Positions 37,601 to 47,501 of a DNA stretch of 64,000 nt are shown one piece after another. The stretch is from positions 2,480,001-2,544,000 of the forward strand of contig NC_068975.1 of NCBI RefSeq assembly GCF_016808095.1. Reading direction: 5' to 3'. Origin of the DNA: Vigna angularis. Lineage: Eukaryota > Streptophyta > Magnoliopsida > Fabales > Fabaceae. Positions within the stretch are counted from its first letter, which is position 1. Each line of letters starts with the position of its first letter. A program made the translations under genes and the position numbers. The notes below the pieces were generated by a model. It had not been told where the DNA came from and searched no databases. It worked only from the letters and a program-made list of their open reading frames with translations.

Positions 37601-38111
37601 CACATGCATTAGAAGGGGTTAGGAAGAGGACAAAAGAGAGAAACCTATCAAAAACAGCGAACTCCGAAACGAGCGTTTTGTAGACCGGAAGGAGGTCGGG
37701 GAGGAATCCGTTCATGACGTTCTCGGACATATGCGAGGTGTTGTCCATGGAGAAGGCCTGCTGCGCGAAGCCGTTCATGGGCGGAGGGTTGGCGGAGGTG
37801 TCGTTGGAGCCGAAAATCTGTTCGCGGATGGCCTGGAAGGAGTGGCCCGGGTCCGGGTCGACGTAGTGAGCCTGGTCTTTGAAGAAAAAGCGTTTGGAGT
37901 TGGGGTCGGTGACGGAGAGCGGATTGGACTCGGAGCCGGTGACGCCGTTGATGGCGGGGTTGAGGCGCTTCATCCAGCCGAGCATGTGGTCGAAGGAGCG
38001 GTTCTCCATTACCATAACGACGACGGTTTTGATGGGGTTTGGAGTGGCATGGTGGAAGAGGAGGAAAAAGGTTAGGAAGAGAGGGAAATGGTTCAATCTT
38101 TGGAAGCACAT
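27547..38111 (-). CDS. Non-specific phospholipase C (plant NPC family, secreted type)
   Basis: Four exons with GT-AG borders: 38111-37645, 37252-36645, 33735-33559, 27857-27547. They total 1563 nt, 520 aa, typical for NPC proteins. Residues 1-22 form a signal peptide (LFLTFFLLF core). The phosphoesterase domain shows all NPC signature blocks: ENRSFDH (36-42), a [16 protein letters not shown] block, [10 protein letters not shown] (267-276) and [11 protein letters not shown] (304-314), then [17 protein letters not shown] and [10 protein letters not shown] in exon 3. The C-terminus ([11 protein letters not shown]... to SSNRNP) is in exon 4. NPCs hydrolyse phosphatidylcholine and phosphatidylethanolamine to diacylglycerol in lipid remodelling and signalling. 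The sequence resembles the NPC1/NPC6 side of the family; the exact subgroup is unsure. Exons 1 and 2 are much GC-richer than the flanks. Introns 2 (2.9 kb) and 3 (5.7 kb) are filled with repeats, so transcripts depend on accurate long-intron splicing. Reading frame and motifs are intact. Confidence 0.94.
27858..29480. other. Intron 3 of the phospholipase gene, 3' part, with retroelement debris
   Basis: 28260-28850 has LTR-like texture ('ctctta/cagcg' words, pyrimidine-rich runs). 28516-28640 repeats a roughly 65-bp unit ('tttttccttttgaatgtctattttc...gtgaatccactgactgcaca') twice. No ends were found. The remainder is AT-rich. Confidence 0.45.
29480..30640 (+). mobile_element. 3' end and partial LTR of a Ty3-type retroelement inside intron 3
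   Basis: Two similar junctions are seen. At 29488-29531 a phrase encoding an LRTNPFQ-like pol tail and a purine-rich tract passes into TGATGACATATCC. At 29807-29855 'aggacaaatctttttcaagagggagggaa' passes into TGATATCATATCC. Purine-rich tract then TG is the 3' internal/LTR border. The LTR from 29848 has three to four 37-bp tandem units (29961-30095, 'taggtttctttaggccatgtattttggccaag') and a TATA box (cctataaatagaag, about 30450). It shares these with the LTR at 38950-39901, so it is a relative. It is truncated near 30640. The element runs antisense to the phospholipase transcript. Confidence 0.75.
30641..32580 (+). mobile_element. LTR-like tract, possibly Ty1-copia (SIRE-like), in intron 3
   Basis: The tract has no coding frame. 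It ends with features common in long plant copia LTRs: 'agaaccctctgtgcaggagactggacgtagcac' (32183-32215) and 'attcaactccccttcatcccctttctagtg' (32521-32550). 31988-32135 holds three copies of a 48-50 bp unit (ggaaatctaggcg.ggta.t.tagta). Boundaries and primer site were not found, so family assignment is tentative. Confidence 0.4.
31988..32135. repeat. About 49-bp tandem repeat, 3 copies
   Basis: Units start at 31988, 32036 and 32086, each beginning ggaaatctaggcg and ending with gaatactcaaag or a close variant. They differ at several positions, so this is an old array. Confidence 0.85.
32659..32904. mobile_element. 246-bp solo LTR with perfect target site duplication
   Basis: The sequence begins TGTTGGGT and ends ACCCAACA, a perfect 8-bp terminal inverted repeat in the TG...CA form of LTRs. 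It is flanked on both sides by the identical pentamer atttc (32654-32658 and 32905-32909), a perfect 5-bp target duplication. No internal region is present, so it is a solo LTR left by LTR-LTR recombination. The small size suits a TRIM element or a compact copia. It lies inside intron 3 of the phospholipase gene. Confidence 0.93.
33240..33326. repeat. TATATG/TATG microsatellite in intron 3
   Basis: Nearly uninterrupted mixture of tatatatg and tatg units over about 87 bp, just upstream (in gene sense, downstream) of exon 3. Confidence 0.95.
33736..36644. other. Intron 2 of the phospholipase gene
   Basis: A 2.9-kb AT-rich intron with a (TA)n microsatellite at 34576-34629. No coding frame or bounded element was recognised. 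34150-34500 is an A/T-biased tract repeating 'aattaaat..aaaataat'-type words. Confidence 0.6.
34576..34629. repeat. (TA)27 microsatellite
   Basis: An uninterrupted TA run of about 54 bp in intron 2 of the phospholipase gene. Confidence 0.97.
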
Positions 38112-38949
38112 TGGTTTGGCTCGTGAGAACGAGGTTTTGGGATTTGAGATTTTTGGATTTTGGGGATGAGGAAGATGATGCTACAATGTGTATGTGGGAG
38201 TGAGACCCAAATAAAAATTCAGGGCTCCTTTAAGTATGATTAATTGAATACTCATTTAACAAATAATATTATAATCAAGGTTTAATTGTTTATTTGGATT
38301 ATTATAACAATAGAAAATAAAAAGATTGAATATACTTTTGGTTTTAGTACATCAAGTAAAATTTAGTTATTATCAGCATGTCATGTTTTAGACCATCAAT
38401 GAACTTAATTTATTTTTCACATATCATTGAGTAGCATTTTATTATATTTAGTGATAGCTTTGTTAATTTTTCGACGTCTTTTATCTTTTTAACATTGCTA
38501 AAAATAACCTTGGTTGAAATTAAAATAATTTTTAGGAACTGAAAATCATTAAAAATTACTATATACCTTGTATCATAGTTCAATCTTTTAATTTTTGTAT
38601 AAAATAAATAAATGTCATTGTTGGGCATGAGTTTATATACACATAAGATACTTCCATTAGTAAGACACTTTTTTTAGAATGGTACCAAAAACAAATATGT
38701 GAAGGCTTAGCCCAAAGCGAACAATATCTTACCAGTGTGAAGATCTATGTGTGTGTTGAACCTCCCTACAAATGGAATCATAGCCCATAACTCAAGTCTG
38801 GTAGGATAACAAAAGACGGCTTAGCTCAAAGCGGACAATATCTTACCAGTGTGAAAATCTATATGTGTGTTGAACCTCCCTACAATAACATATCACGATT
38901 TTTATCAAGTAAAAATGTATAAATTTGTGGGATAAATTTATATAGTTTC
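38112..38949. other. Phospholipase upstream region and an approximately 115-bp duplication
   Basis: The first 150 bp above 38111 should hold the promoter and leader of the phospholipase gene; no convincing TATA box stands out. At 38703-38776 and 38817-38890 a segment ('ggcttag.ccaaagcg.acaatatcttaccagtgtg... ttgaacctccctacaa') is repeated directly about 114 bp apart, probably a retroelement fragment. It lies just outside the inverted-LTR element. Confidence 0.6.
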
Positions 38950-39901
38950 TGATGGCATACCCCTTGCTATGACTTAGCACATTCATGAAGTGTTGGAGGC
39001 ATGTATGGAAGATGGACCTAGACTCTTTCTCTTGGGTCATCTTAAGTCATCATGAAGATTTATTAAAGTAAGAATAATTTTGGGCCAAGTAGTGTAGATT
39101 TTATTTGGGCTTTGTATTTTTGGCCAAGTAGTCTAGATTTTATTTGGACTTTGTATTATGAGCCTAGAAGTATAGGATTTCAATTGGGCCTTGTATTTTA
39201 GGCCAAGTAGAATAGAATTTTGACCAAACAAGTCAACAAAGGGCCAAGGCCCAAAGTTGACTATGCTTGGATGTCCAAAATGGGTGTGTTGACCAAGGGG
39301 TCAACATTTTGGCTAAGCTTGGAAGACAAGGGAGCAAGATTTCGTCCTAGAGATGTGGAAGCTTCCCATTGGATAGTTTTCCTCCTAGTTAGTGGCCATG
39401 TGTCACTTTAGGAATGGAGAGCTTTTCCATAGCTAGTGGCCACATGTCACTCTCTCATTTGAGAGGATTTTTGTCACTTGTCTCTCTTTTATTGGAGAGG
39501 ATTTCTCCTTGCTTGCTCTCCAAGCCAACCAAGGTGGCTCTTTTAGGTTAAAGTTTCAGCCCATTTTGTAGACACCTTAGCCTATAAATAGAGGTGTTCT
39601 CCATCATGTAATCACCTTTGATTTAGAGTAAAGTTATGTTGTCATTTTTGTGTCATACTACTCTTTTAAGGTCACCCTAGGCTAGAGCAACCTAAGTGGC
39701 CTCCTCTAGCCACCTTCCTCCAAGAGTTGGCCCAACCTCTCTTAGAGAACCCTTAAACATATCTTCCCTCACCATACAACTCACCAAAACCATGAGCTAT
39801 CAACACATTTCACCACCACCAAATTCTGCAATCTTCATCCACGAACTTATGGCTTGATTTACTTCTAGATTTGGATTGTCCTAGCTAGAGCGTTGCCATC
39901 A
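38950..39901 (+). repeat. Forward LTR of the inverted-LTR element
   Basis: Begins TGATGGCATACC and ends TTGCCATCA, with 8-bp perfect terminal inversion. It contains a 39-bp tandem motif ('ggccaagtag...gattttatttgg', 39085-39215) and a TATA box (gcctataaatagagg, about 39578), which would place transcription start near 39610. Confidence 0.88.
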
Positions 39902-39903
39902 TT

Positions 39904-39919
39904 TGGTATCAGAGCTAGG
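39904..39919 (+). other. Primer binding site (initiator methionine tRNA)
   Basis: TGGTATCAGAGCTAGG lies two bases inside the LTR end. TGGTATCAGAGC is complementary to the 3' end of plant initiator tRNA-Met and is the usual primer site of Ty1 and Ty3 elements. It fixes the LTR border and the + orientation of the left half. Confidence 0.92.
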
Positions 39920-41767
39920 TTCTTCAAGAGCTAAGTATTTTGGTTCTTATGTATCCCTTAAATTTTCGTGTTGTTGATGTTATTCCTTACTTGTATTGTT
40001 GGTTTATTTTTCATCTATCATTGTTTTCTAGCAATAAACTGTGACGATTTTCAAACTTAAATAGCATCTAGCCCAGTTGTCCAAAAATTATGCAAAAATA
40101 TTCAAATGAAAGCCCTTTGAGTCTAGTTTCAAACAAAAAACAAATCACTTCATTTGGAGTTTTGGGGAGAAAGTTATGAGTAAAACATTCAGCAAAGGTC
40201 AAAGCTGTCACAATGTTGTCATTAGCGTTTTTCAAGTTTTATTTTTGTAGTTTTAGCTATTGTTTTGTGCTTTTTCTTTTTGAGTCATTCCTTGTTGTTT
40301 TTTTTGGTCTTATATGCTTATTTTGTGTCATTTTGATTTTTGAATCCATCCATGTTGTCTAGAGTCATGTTTAGTCTTTTACATGTCTTTATTTCCAAGT
40401 TTAACCTTTGAAAAATCATCAAAAAATATATATAACTTAGTTTGCAAAACTGCACCATATAAAACCATTTGAGGGTCTTATATTTGATGTTTTGGGTTCA
40501 TACTTGCCATTAGATCATTGGCAAGCTCTTAAAAAAAATTTCCCTATTGACGATTCTAGTTTTCAACTCCATTTTTTATTCTAGTAGGATTCTCTTCTAT
40601 TTTGTGTTTTTTGTCTTTGTGGCTTTTAAAACCCATAAATCACTTCTGTTCCAAGTGTGTGGTGGTCTTACTTTTCACCTTAAAAGTGTGGAAAAATAAG
40701 TGCTAAAAGCTTTTAAGCAAAAGGCCTCAAAAGAGTACTAAAGAGAGTCTAGAAAAGTGCTGAAAAATATTGTGTGTGTAGACCACTACCACTATTTTTA
40801 TGAAATCTGTTTTGGAACGTGTTTTGCTCACTGTTTTGGGTTTTTATCTTCAATTTCCAGTGGCTAAAATTCTTGGCTATGATGTTAAAAGAGTGGCCTT
40901 AGTGCCCCATTTGCTCAAAGTTGCCAAAAGACAAGAAGCACCCACTTTTCTTGTAGTAACTTTTGTGTTGTGAATCTATTCTAGCACCTTTCATTAGGAT
41001 TTCTTTTGAGTGCTATCCTCTCTTTCTTAGCCTTTAATTTCTTGCTTGTCTTCTTGGATTTCTTAGTTTTGTCATAATTAAATTCCTTTTGCAAAGCCTT
41101 TCTTGTTTTTGGACCTTTTTATTTCTTTTATTCCTTGTTTCTTCTTGTACAATTTCGATTTTGGTTACTTTGTTTGGTGTAGGTTCTCTTTGTGAGGTGA
41201 TCCAATATCTTAGAGGTAGTCTTCTAGGTGGTGAAAGGGAGCTTGAAGTCTAGAGTGGTAGCCAAAAAGAAAGGAGAGAAACACCTTGGGAGGTAGCTTT
41301 GATTTGATTGTAATTTTTGGCTTTGTAATCTTTCTTCTTCTTTTTTCTCTTATAACTCACACCCTTGTTAGGTGTCTTGGGGGAGTTTTTGGTGCTCAAT
41401 CTCATCTCCTAACAAGAACCTTTATTTCTTAGTAAATTTCATTTTTAGTTGGTTGGTTGGAGGAACCAAAGTCTAATAACTTAATCATTAGGCCGCATAA
41501 CTAGTTTATTTACTTTCTTTAATTGTGATAGCTTAGTGTGTGTCAACTTTAACTTCAACTTTAATTCCCTTTGAGAAATTTGGTTCAAGAGTGTCTAAGG
41601 TAAACTTTGGCTAAGAAAGGTTTGGTATTTAAGAAATCTATTGTGATTCACCTCCCTTTCCTGGAAGTGAATATGGGTGTCTTTTGCCTCCTTAAATCTC
41701 TTAAGGAACTATCTCTGAAATTTAAGTATTTGTTTGTTGTATTGCATCTTTTTGAAAATCTTTAAGG
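39920..41767 (+). other. Untranslated leader of the inverted-LTR element
   Basis: About 1.85 kb of T-rich sequence between primer site and the first gag-like codon, with no reading frame. Long non-coding leaders of this kind are common in plant Ty3 elements. Nothing else was recognised. Confidence 0.55.
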
Positions 41768-42444
41768 ATGTCTAAGACTAATTCCTTTGAAATTGGAAGT
41801 AACTCTAGTGAGGATGTAAAACCCACTTTGAAAATTTTAGCCAAAGAGCTAAAGTCACTTAAAATTTGGCAGAGGCAAGAAACCCTTCTCAAAGAAAAAG
41901 AAAAAAATTTGAAAGAGAAGAGTATCTTTCTAAGTTGGAAGAAGAGCTTAGAATTCTTAATGAAAAACCAGAAAAAGTCCAAAAGGATTTAAGGAAGATA
42001 AAGAGAAGAAGAGAGAAAGACAAAAGAAGGAAGAAAGAACAAAAGGAGAAAGAGGAGCATGAGAAAAGAGAGAAAGAACAAAGAGAGAAAGAGGAGCAAG
42101 TAAGAAGAGAGAAGGAGGAGGAAAGAAGAAGAGAGTATGAAGAGAAAAAGATAAAAGAAAGGAATGAGAAAGAAAAGATAGAAAAAGAAGAGATTGACAT
42201 AAAAGAAGAAGAGGGAGAGTTACTAAAGTCCCCTACCACTCCCACAATTAAGGTTGAGACTAAGATGATGAAGGGATTTTTACAATCCTTGAACTTTTCT
42301 CAATACATCCATCCATCTTTCATAACTCCATTTTTTACTTTTGAAATTTCAACTTCTTTTTCACCTTCCACTAATCTAGAAGCAAATCAAGTCATAAGTT
42401 CATGGATGAAGATTGTGGAATTTGGTGGTGGTGAAAGGTGTTGA
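41768..42444 (+). pseudogene. Frameshifted, truncated gag-like coding remnant, Lys/Glu-rich coiled coil
   Basis: The frame opens at 41768 (MSKTNSFEIGSNSSED) and is continued after a shift near 41900 by a second frame, 41866-42444. This second frame holds a long Lys/Glu/Arg coiled coil (about residues 20-110) and a proline/threonine patch. No zinc knuckle or enzyme domain follows. The last 20 or so codons are read from antisense LTR sequence, because the frame crosses the junction with the inverted LTR near 42376. Position after a primer site and leader points to gag. The extreme composition means the coiled coil could also be an artefact of an A-rich tract. Not a host gene. Confidence 0.5.
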
Positions 42445-43305
42445 TAGCCCATGGTTATGGTGAGTTGTATGGTGAGGGAAGATGTGTTTAATGGTTCTCT
42501 AAGAGAGGTTGGGTCATCTCTTGGTGGAAGGTGGCTAGAGGAGGCCATTTGGGTTGCTCTTGCCTAGGGTGGCCTTAAAAGAGTAGTATGGCACAAAAAT
42601 GACAGCATAACTTTACTCTAAATCAAAGGTGATTACATGAGGGAGACCAACTCTATTTATAAGCTAAGGTGTCTCAAAAATTGGCTAAAACTTTAACCTG
42701 AAAGAGCCTCCTTGGTTGGCTTGGAGAGCAAGGAGAAATCCTCTCCAATAAGAGAGAGACAAGTGGCAAAAATCCTCTCAAATGAGAGAGTGACATGTGG
42801 CCACTACCTATGGAAAAACTCTTCATTCCTAGAGTGACACACGGCAACTAACTAGGAGGAAAATTCTCCAATGGGAAGCCTTCACTTCTCTAGGACGAAA
42901 TCTTGCTCCCTTGTCCTCCAAGCTTAGCCAAAATGTTGACCCCTAGGTCAACACACCCATTTTGGACATCCAAGCATAGTCAACTTTGGGCCTTGGCCCT
43001 TTGTTGACTTGTTTGGTCAAAATCCTATTCTACATGGCCTAAAATACAAGGCTCAATTGAAATCCTACACTACTAGGCCCATAATACAAAGCCCAAATAA
43101 AATCCAGACTACTTGGCCCAAAATACAAAGCCTAAATAAAATATAGAGTACTTAACCCAAAATACAAGGCCCAAAAATTATTCTTACTCTAATACATCTT
43201 CATGATGACTTAAGATGGCCCAAGAGAATGAGTCTAGGCCCATCTTCCATAGATGTCTCCAACACTTCATGAATGTGCTAAGTCATAGCAAGGGGTATGT
43301 CATCA
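42376..43305 (-). repeat. Inverted LTR copy, truncated at its 3' end
   Basis: On the minus strand it starts TGATGACATACC at 43305 and follows the forward LTR through the 'cttgggccatcttaagtcatcatgaag', tandem 'ggcc..gta' and TATA regions to 'cttgatttgcttctagat' near 42376. There the forward LTR continues for another 30-40 bp but this copy does not. Divergence between the copies looks to be roughly 5-10 percent with some indels, so the event is old. Confidence 0.85.
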
Positions 43306-46300
43306 GGTTCTTTAATGATTTGGTGATTTTTCTTATGAGTAACATCTTTTATTACTAATTTAAATTTGAACATTAATAAAAAAATATGAATCTTATTCGT
43401 CAAACACTAATGTAATGTAACGAATAAAATAAAAACAGAATATAAACTTCACATAAATATGCGTATACACAATAAAAATGTAATAATCAAAAGCATAAAT
43501 ATATATGTGGTCAAAAAATTGCAATTAAATTTCATAGGAATAAATATGTTTTTAGTCCCTCAACTATCATGCGATTTTGGATTTAGTCTCTCTTTTAAAC
43601 TTTGATACACTTTGATTCATGTCCTTAAGAAAACTGTAACTTTTGGTCCTCCAAAAGCAATGATGTTAAAATTAGGTTGAGCTGGCTAACGGTTGCAACA
43701 TAATTTTATCTTTTTCTGAAACTGAGTCAACTCTGTCTACTTTTTTCACGCGGAAGGTTTGACAAACGGGGTGGTGGTGGGTTATGTACTGCGTTCGACA
43801 TTCCCACTACAAAGAAATTCTTATTCGCCGCCATCGTCTTTTACCTCGCCATCTTCACCAACATCAACTTCCTCCATCACGCCAATGTCGACACCTTCAC
43901 AGGAACCCACAATATCTTCAGCTTCGGAAGCGACGAAACCTCCACAGGCATTGACCCTTCAAAATAGTTCAGCTCATCATTCACCGAACCAAATTTCCCA
44001 AAATCACCAGCGACATCCCCACGTGGATCAAAGAGATTTGGCAGCATAAGGACTGATGCTTTCCTATTGATTGAATATCATGGATGAGGCTTAAGCACAC
44101 CATTTTTTTTCTCAATGCAAATCTTGTTAATATCCCATTGTACTTTGATAACTCCCTAAATTTGCATTCTTTTAGGTGTTTAGGAGTCTAGGTTAGCTTG
44201 TTTTTCTTTTTAATTGTTTAGAATTAGGCTAGTTTTAGGTTTTTTCTTTAAAATTGTAGTTTTATAAAATTGTAGTTAAAAATAGGTTTTTAGAAGTATT
44301 TTTTTAGCCTTTGTTAATAAATAGGAAATTAGTATTTTTTGGAAAATATTTTAATAAAAATCCTTTTCTTTATTTTTGCTTCAATAGGTTTTTAATTTTT
44401 GCCCTCTTTCACTTTAATTGCTAATTGCTCTTTTTGTTCATAGTTGAATTGAAATTCTAGGATTGGGCCTCTACATTGAAAGATTGGGTTGATTAAATTG
44501 CATTTGTTTTCTTTGCAAGGTTGAATCTGTGAGTAGTAGATTGGGCTGCTATGCAATGGAATTGGCGCTGCTGCCACGTTTGGAGAATGGGTGTTGCTTC
44601 CTCCACCACCGCACCTTTCTCCCTCCACCTTCCTTTTACTATTTTGTCCCTCGGTAAAATTTTATTTTTAGGGTTATTATTTTTTAATTTCACCCATTCA
44701 CAGCCTATTTCACTAATAACCTATTCTAGTCCCGTACATAAGTAAAATACTTTTCTTTCATTTTAACATTATATTTCTTCCTCTCTTTCTTTCGTCGTTG
44801 TGAGATACTACAAGTTGCAAAGGTTGGTGGTGGTAAAAAGAATTATCAAGCAGTCTCCCTCTCGTGGTGCAATGTCGCTCTCGTGGTGCAGTGTGTGTCG
44901 TGCTTCCTCGTATTCGAATAAACCTTGAAATAAAACCCTAAAATAAAAAACGTAACCTTTAAACGGATGTGACATCCTTCAACGGATGTCAACATCCGTT
45001 TAAGGAAAAACGGATGTCGACATCCATTTTACCTTAAACGGATGTTGACATCCGTTGAAGATGTCACCTCCGTTTAAAGGTTACGTTTTTTATTTTAGAA
45101 TTTGTTTTATTATGGGACATCCATTGATGTGTACTTCCTCACGCTAGTTGATACTCTGGACGCTCCTCGATGTTCCTTCACACCACGGCGGCGACGCTCC
45201 TTCACACCACGGCGGCAATGAAAGCTTTCGAACCAAAAAAAAAACTGGGAAGAAAAAGGAATGGAAGTGCGGGAGGTGGGGAGGTGAAACGAAAATGGGG
45301 AAAGGGGAAGAGAGTTTCGTGGGTGGGTGCTGAGAAAGTAAAATTAGGGTTTCAAATTATTTAAAATAAGGTAAAAGTAAAAATCTTTTTAACTTAAGGA
45401 TATAATTGTATTTAAAATAATATGGAGATGTGGAGGAAGTATAGGGTGGTGGTGGAGGGAGCAATACCCTTGGAGAATTTGCTGATATGCTAGAATTGGG
45501 CTGTTGCTGTTGGGTTGGGCTCTAATTAGTGGAAGACAGCGTTTTAGTGAGCAAAGGATTGCAATTCGCTTTGGGGTCTCTCTCGAGCATATCATTTTGA
45601 GAGAATCACTCCCTCGAGCTAAGTTTGGCAAGAATGAAAGAGGAAGAGGAGTTAGGGCTTTACGCAAGAAGAAATGAGAAGATTAAGTAAGCTCGAGTTA
45701 CTTCCCAATGCACGTGTGAGCACTTAAATCAGAGGTTGAAGTTGATCGAAGGGCTTGGAGAGGATGAGAAGCGGAGGCCGTTTGATGGGAAGCGCAAAGC
45801 GTCCAAGTTGTCAAGGTTCTCTTTCATTTTCCTTCTATTTTTTGACCCTATATAAAGGGATGTAAATAGCTTTTGAGTGTGTGTGAAGGGTGGAGGGTGA
45901 CAGACTCCACTCACGAGACTTAGAGATCGCGAGAGCGAGAGCGAGAGACAACTTTTACATTCTTTAGTTTCATAGAGTAGAGAGTAGCGGGTGATAGACA
46001 CTACGTTCTAGGTTTATCGCTTTCAAAGGCTAGGGTATAGCGCGCTTTTCTTCGATTATAGATTTCATTGAGTTGCGAGGGTGACAGGCTGTGATTTTTG
46101 GTGATTTCTGGTATCATGTACTTTTATCTTCAAAGTTTAATGCAATTCTGATTCCTTTTATAGATTCTTTTGATTAGTTGATAATAGTTTAGGTTTTATT
46201 ACTTGATTTCATTTGCTGTTTGTGATGAGTTGAATTGCTAGTTTAGTTTACCTTATAGATTTAGCATTGCATTATAGTATAGAATAGGTTTGGTTTTATT

Positions 46301-47501
46301 GTTGCTGGTTTTGATTGAATGTGAAAATAAAATTGTTTGATGATTAGGTTTATGTACATTGGTTTGGTGAATGAGTGTGAATTGCCAAAACAGGTTCTGC
46401 AATATGAACCAAAATACTCCAAAGTGAGTTTAAATCTTTACAGGATGTCTTCCTGAAGTGCAATTGTGACTTTTTCATCCAAATCAATTTGCATTTGTCT
46501 ATGATTGTGAATTTTGTGTATGTCTTTAGCTCTACTCTTTAATTCCTTTACATTTGTTGAATGATTTGAATGTTGGTTTTAGTTTAGGTAGTGATCTCCT
46601 GTTATTTTGAATGTTTCATTTTAAATAAAGTTTTGCTTCTGTTTACTATTAGTTTAGGTAGATCATACTAGTTTAGTTTAAGATTCCGTATCTGTTTTAG
46701 GTAGTTTAGAATACTCATTGCTTTTATTTCATTTCAGTTCATTTTAATTTTCTTTCTATCTTTTCAATAGATTTTCTTTTTAGTTTCATTTCTTTCAACT
46801 TCATTTCTTTGTCCCCACCTAGTTAGTAGTTTAGATAGTAAATAAATAACACAAGATTTGACTCTACATTTTGAAACTTAACAAACTGAGTCCTTGGATT
46901 GATATTCTGGTCATCCCTATACTACATTAGTGGGGACCAGAGTTTTGTTCTGATTTTACAAAAATCAGTTTAACATACTTCATATATATCATGGTGACAT
47001 CTTTTCTTCAACACGATCATGTAACAGCTTAACATACATTTCGTGTAATAAAAGCTTTTTCACTGAAAATGCCATCGAATCCTGCTTAATGATCTTTGAA
47101 ACTTAATAATCATGGCATTGCACTCCTGGAAAATCTATATTATTGTTTTACTTTTTGTTGTTTGTCTGATCTACCTATTAGGTATTTGTTTTTGAACTGC
47201 ACGTTGTTGCATGTGGCATCTTTATTTAGTTTATCTTTACAGTTTTTGTTGATTGAATAAGTCTTTTATGTTCCTAAACTTTAGGAGAAAGCATTTCTGT
47301 TTTACCTTAGTCAGTTTTTTTGTTACTACAAATATTATAAATGTATTGCAATTGACAATCAAATAAAATGAATTCCCACTCATCTTTCATTCCAATTTAT
47401 ATACTCTTCCTCTTTCAGTATTTTATTCTCTCTGTTTTTGTTGGTTTTCTCATTTTTAAACCAACAATTGGTATTAGATCCCTTCTCTTACGGACTTGTT
47501 A
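43306..47501. other. Retroelement debris with a palindrome and an LTR-promoter-like region
   Basis: 43545-43740 contains 'agtccctcaactatca'-type sequence common in plant repeats. 43759-44049 is an open frame rich in Ser/Pro/Thr that I do not recognise and do not call a gene. 44938-45098 is a large palindrome. 45470-46120 looks like an LTR promoter region, with 'ccctatataaaggg' at about 45846. 46400-46985 is homologous in inverted orientation to 63490-64000. A degenerate primer-site-like 'ttggtattagatccc' at 47467 precedes the copia gag. Confidence 0.5.
44938..45098. repeat. 161-bp near-perfect palindrome (hairpin), no loop
   Basis: The two arms (44938-45018 and 45019-45098) are reverse complements with about five mismatches and one indel, meeting at ATGTC/GACAT with essentially no spacer. 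Within each arm the word AACGGATGT(t/c)GACATCCGTT is itself palindromic and repeated, so the structure is a palindrome built of smaller palindromes. The outer part is 'ctaaaataaaaaacgtaacc'. It has no coding frame and no clear target duplication. Confidence 0.92.

Larger units (their letters stand above)
38950..43305. mobile_element. Rearranged retroelement with two LTRs in inverted orientation
   Basis: A 952-bp LTR (38950-39901) with the perfect terminal repeat TGATGGCA...TGCCATCA is followed by a methionine-tRNA primer site and a non-coding leader, then a Lys/Glu-rich gag-like frame. This runs directly into a second copy of the LTR that is inverted (43305 down to about 42376). The inverted copy lacks the last 30-40 bp of the LTR. 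Outer flanking pentamers are gtttc (38945-38949) and ggttc (43306-43310), four of five matching. No protease, reverse transcriptase or integrase is present. Related LTR sequence occurs at 29848-30640. Confidence 0.8.

Noticed and set aside
37065..38169. Plus-strand frames of 77-114 aa opposite the phospholipase exons
   Set aside because: They are antisense shadows of GC-rich phospholipase exons 1 and 2.
43759..44049. 96-aa Ser/Pro/Thr-rich frame
   Set aside because: Compositionally biased, no recognisable domain, and embedded in retroelement debris; mentioned only as part of the surrounding region.
45148..46001. Several 61-92 aa frames on both strands
   Set aside because: They fall in a region with LTR-promoter texture (TATA at about 45846, GA repeats) and do not resemble known proteins.
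47467..47481. ttggtattagatccc as primer site of the copia remnant
   Set aside because: It differs from TGGTATCAGAGC at key positions, and no LTR start could be paired with the preceding ...caaca, so a 5' LTR is not called.
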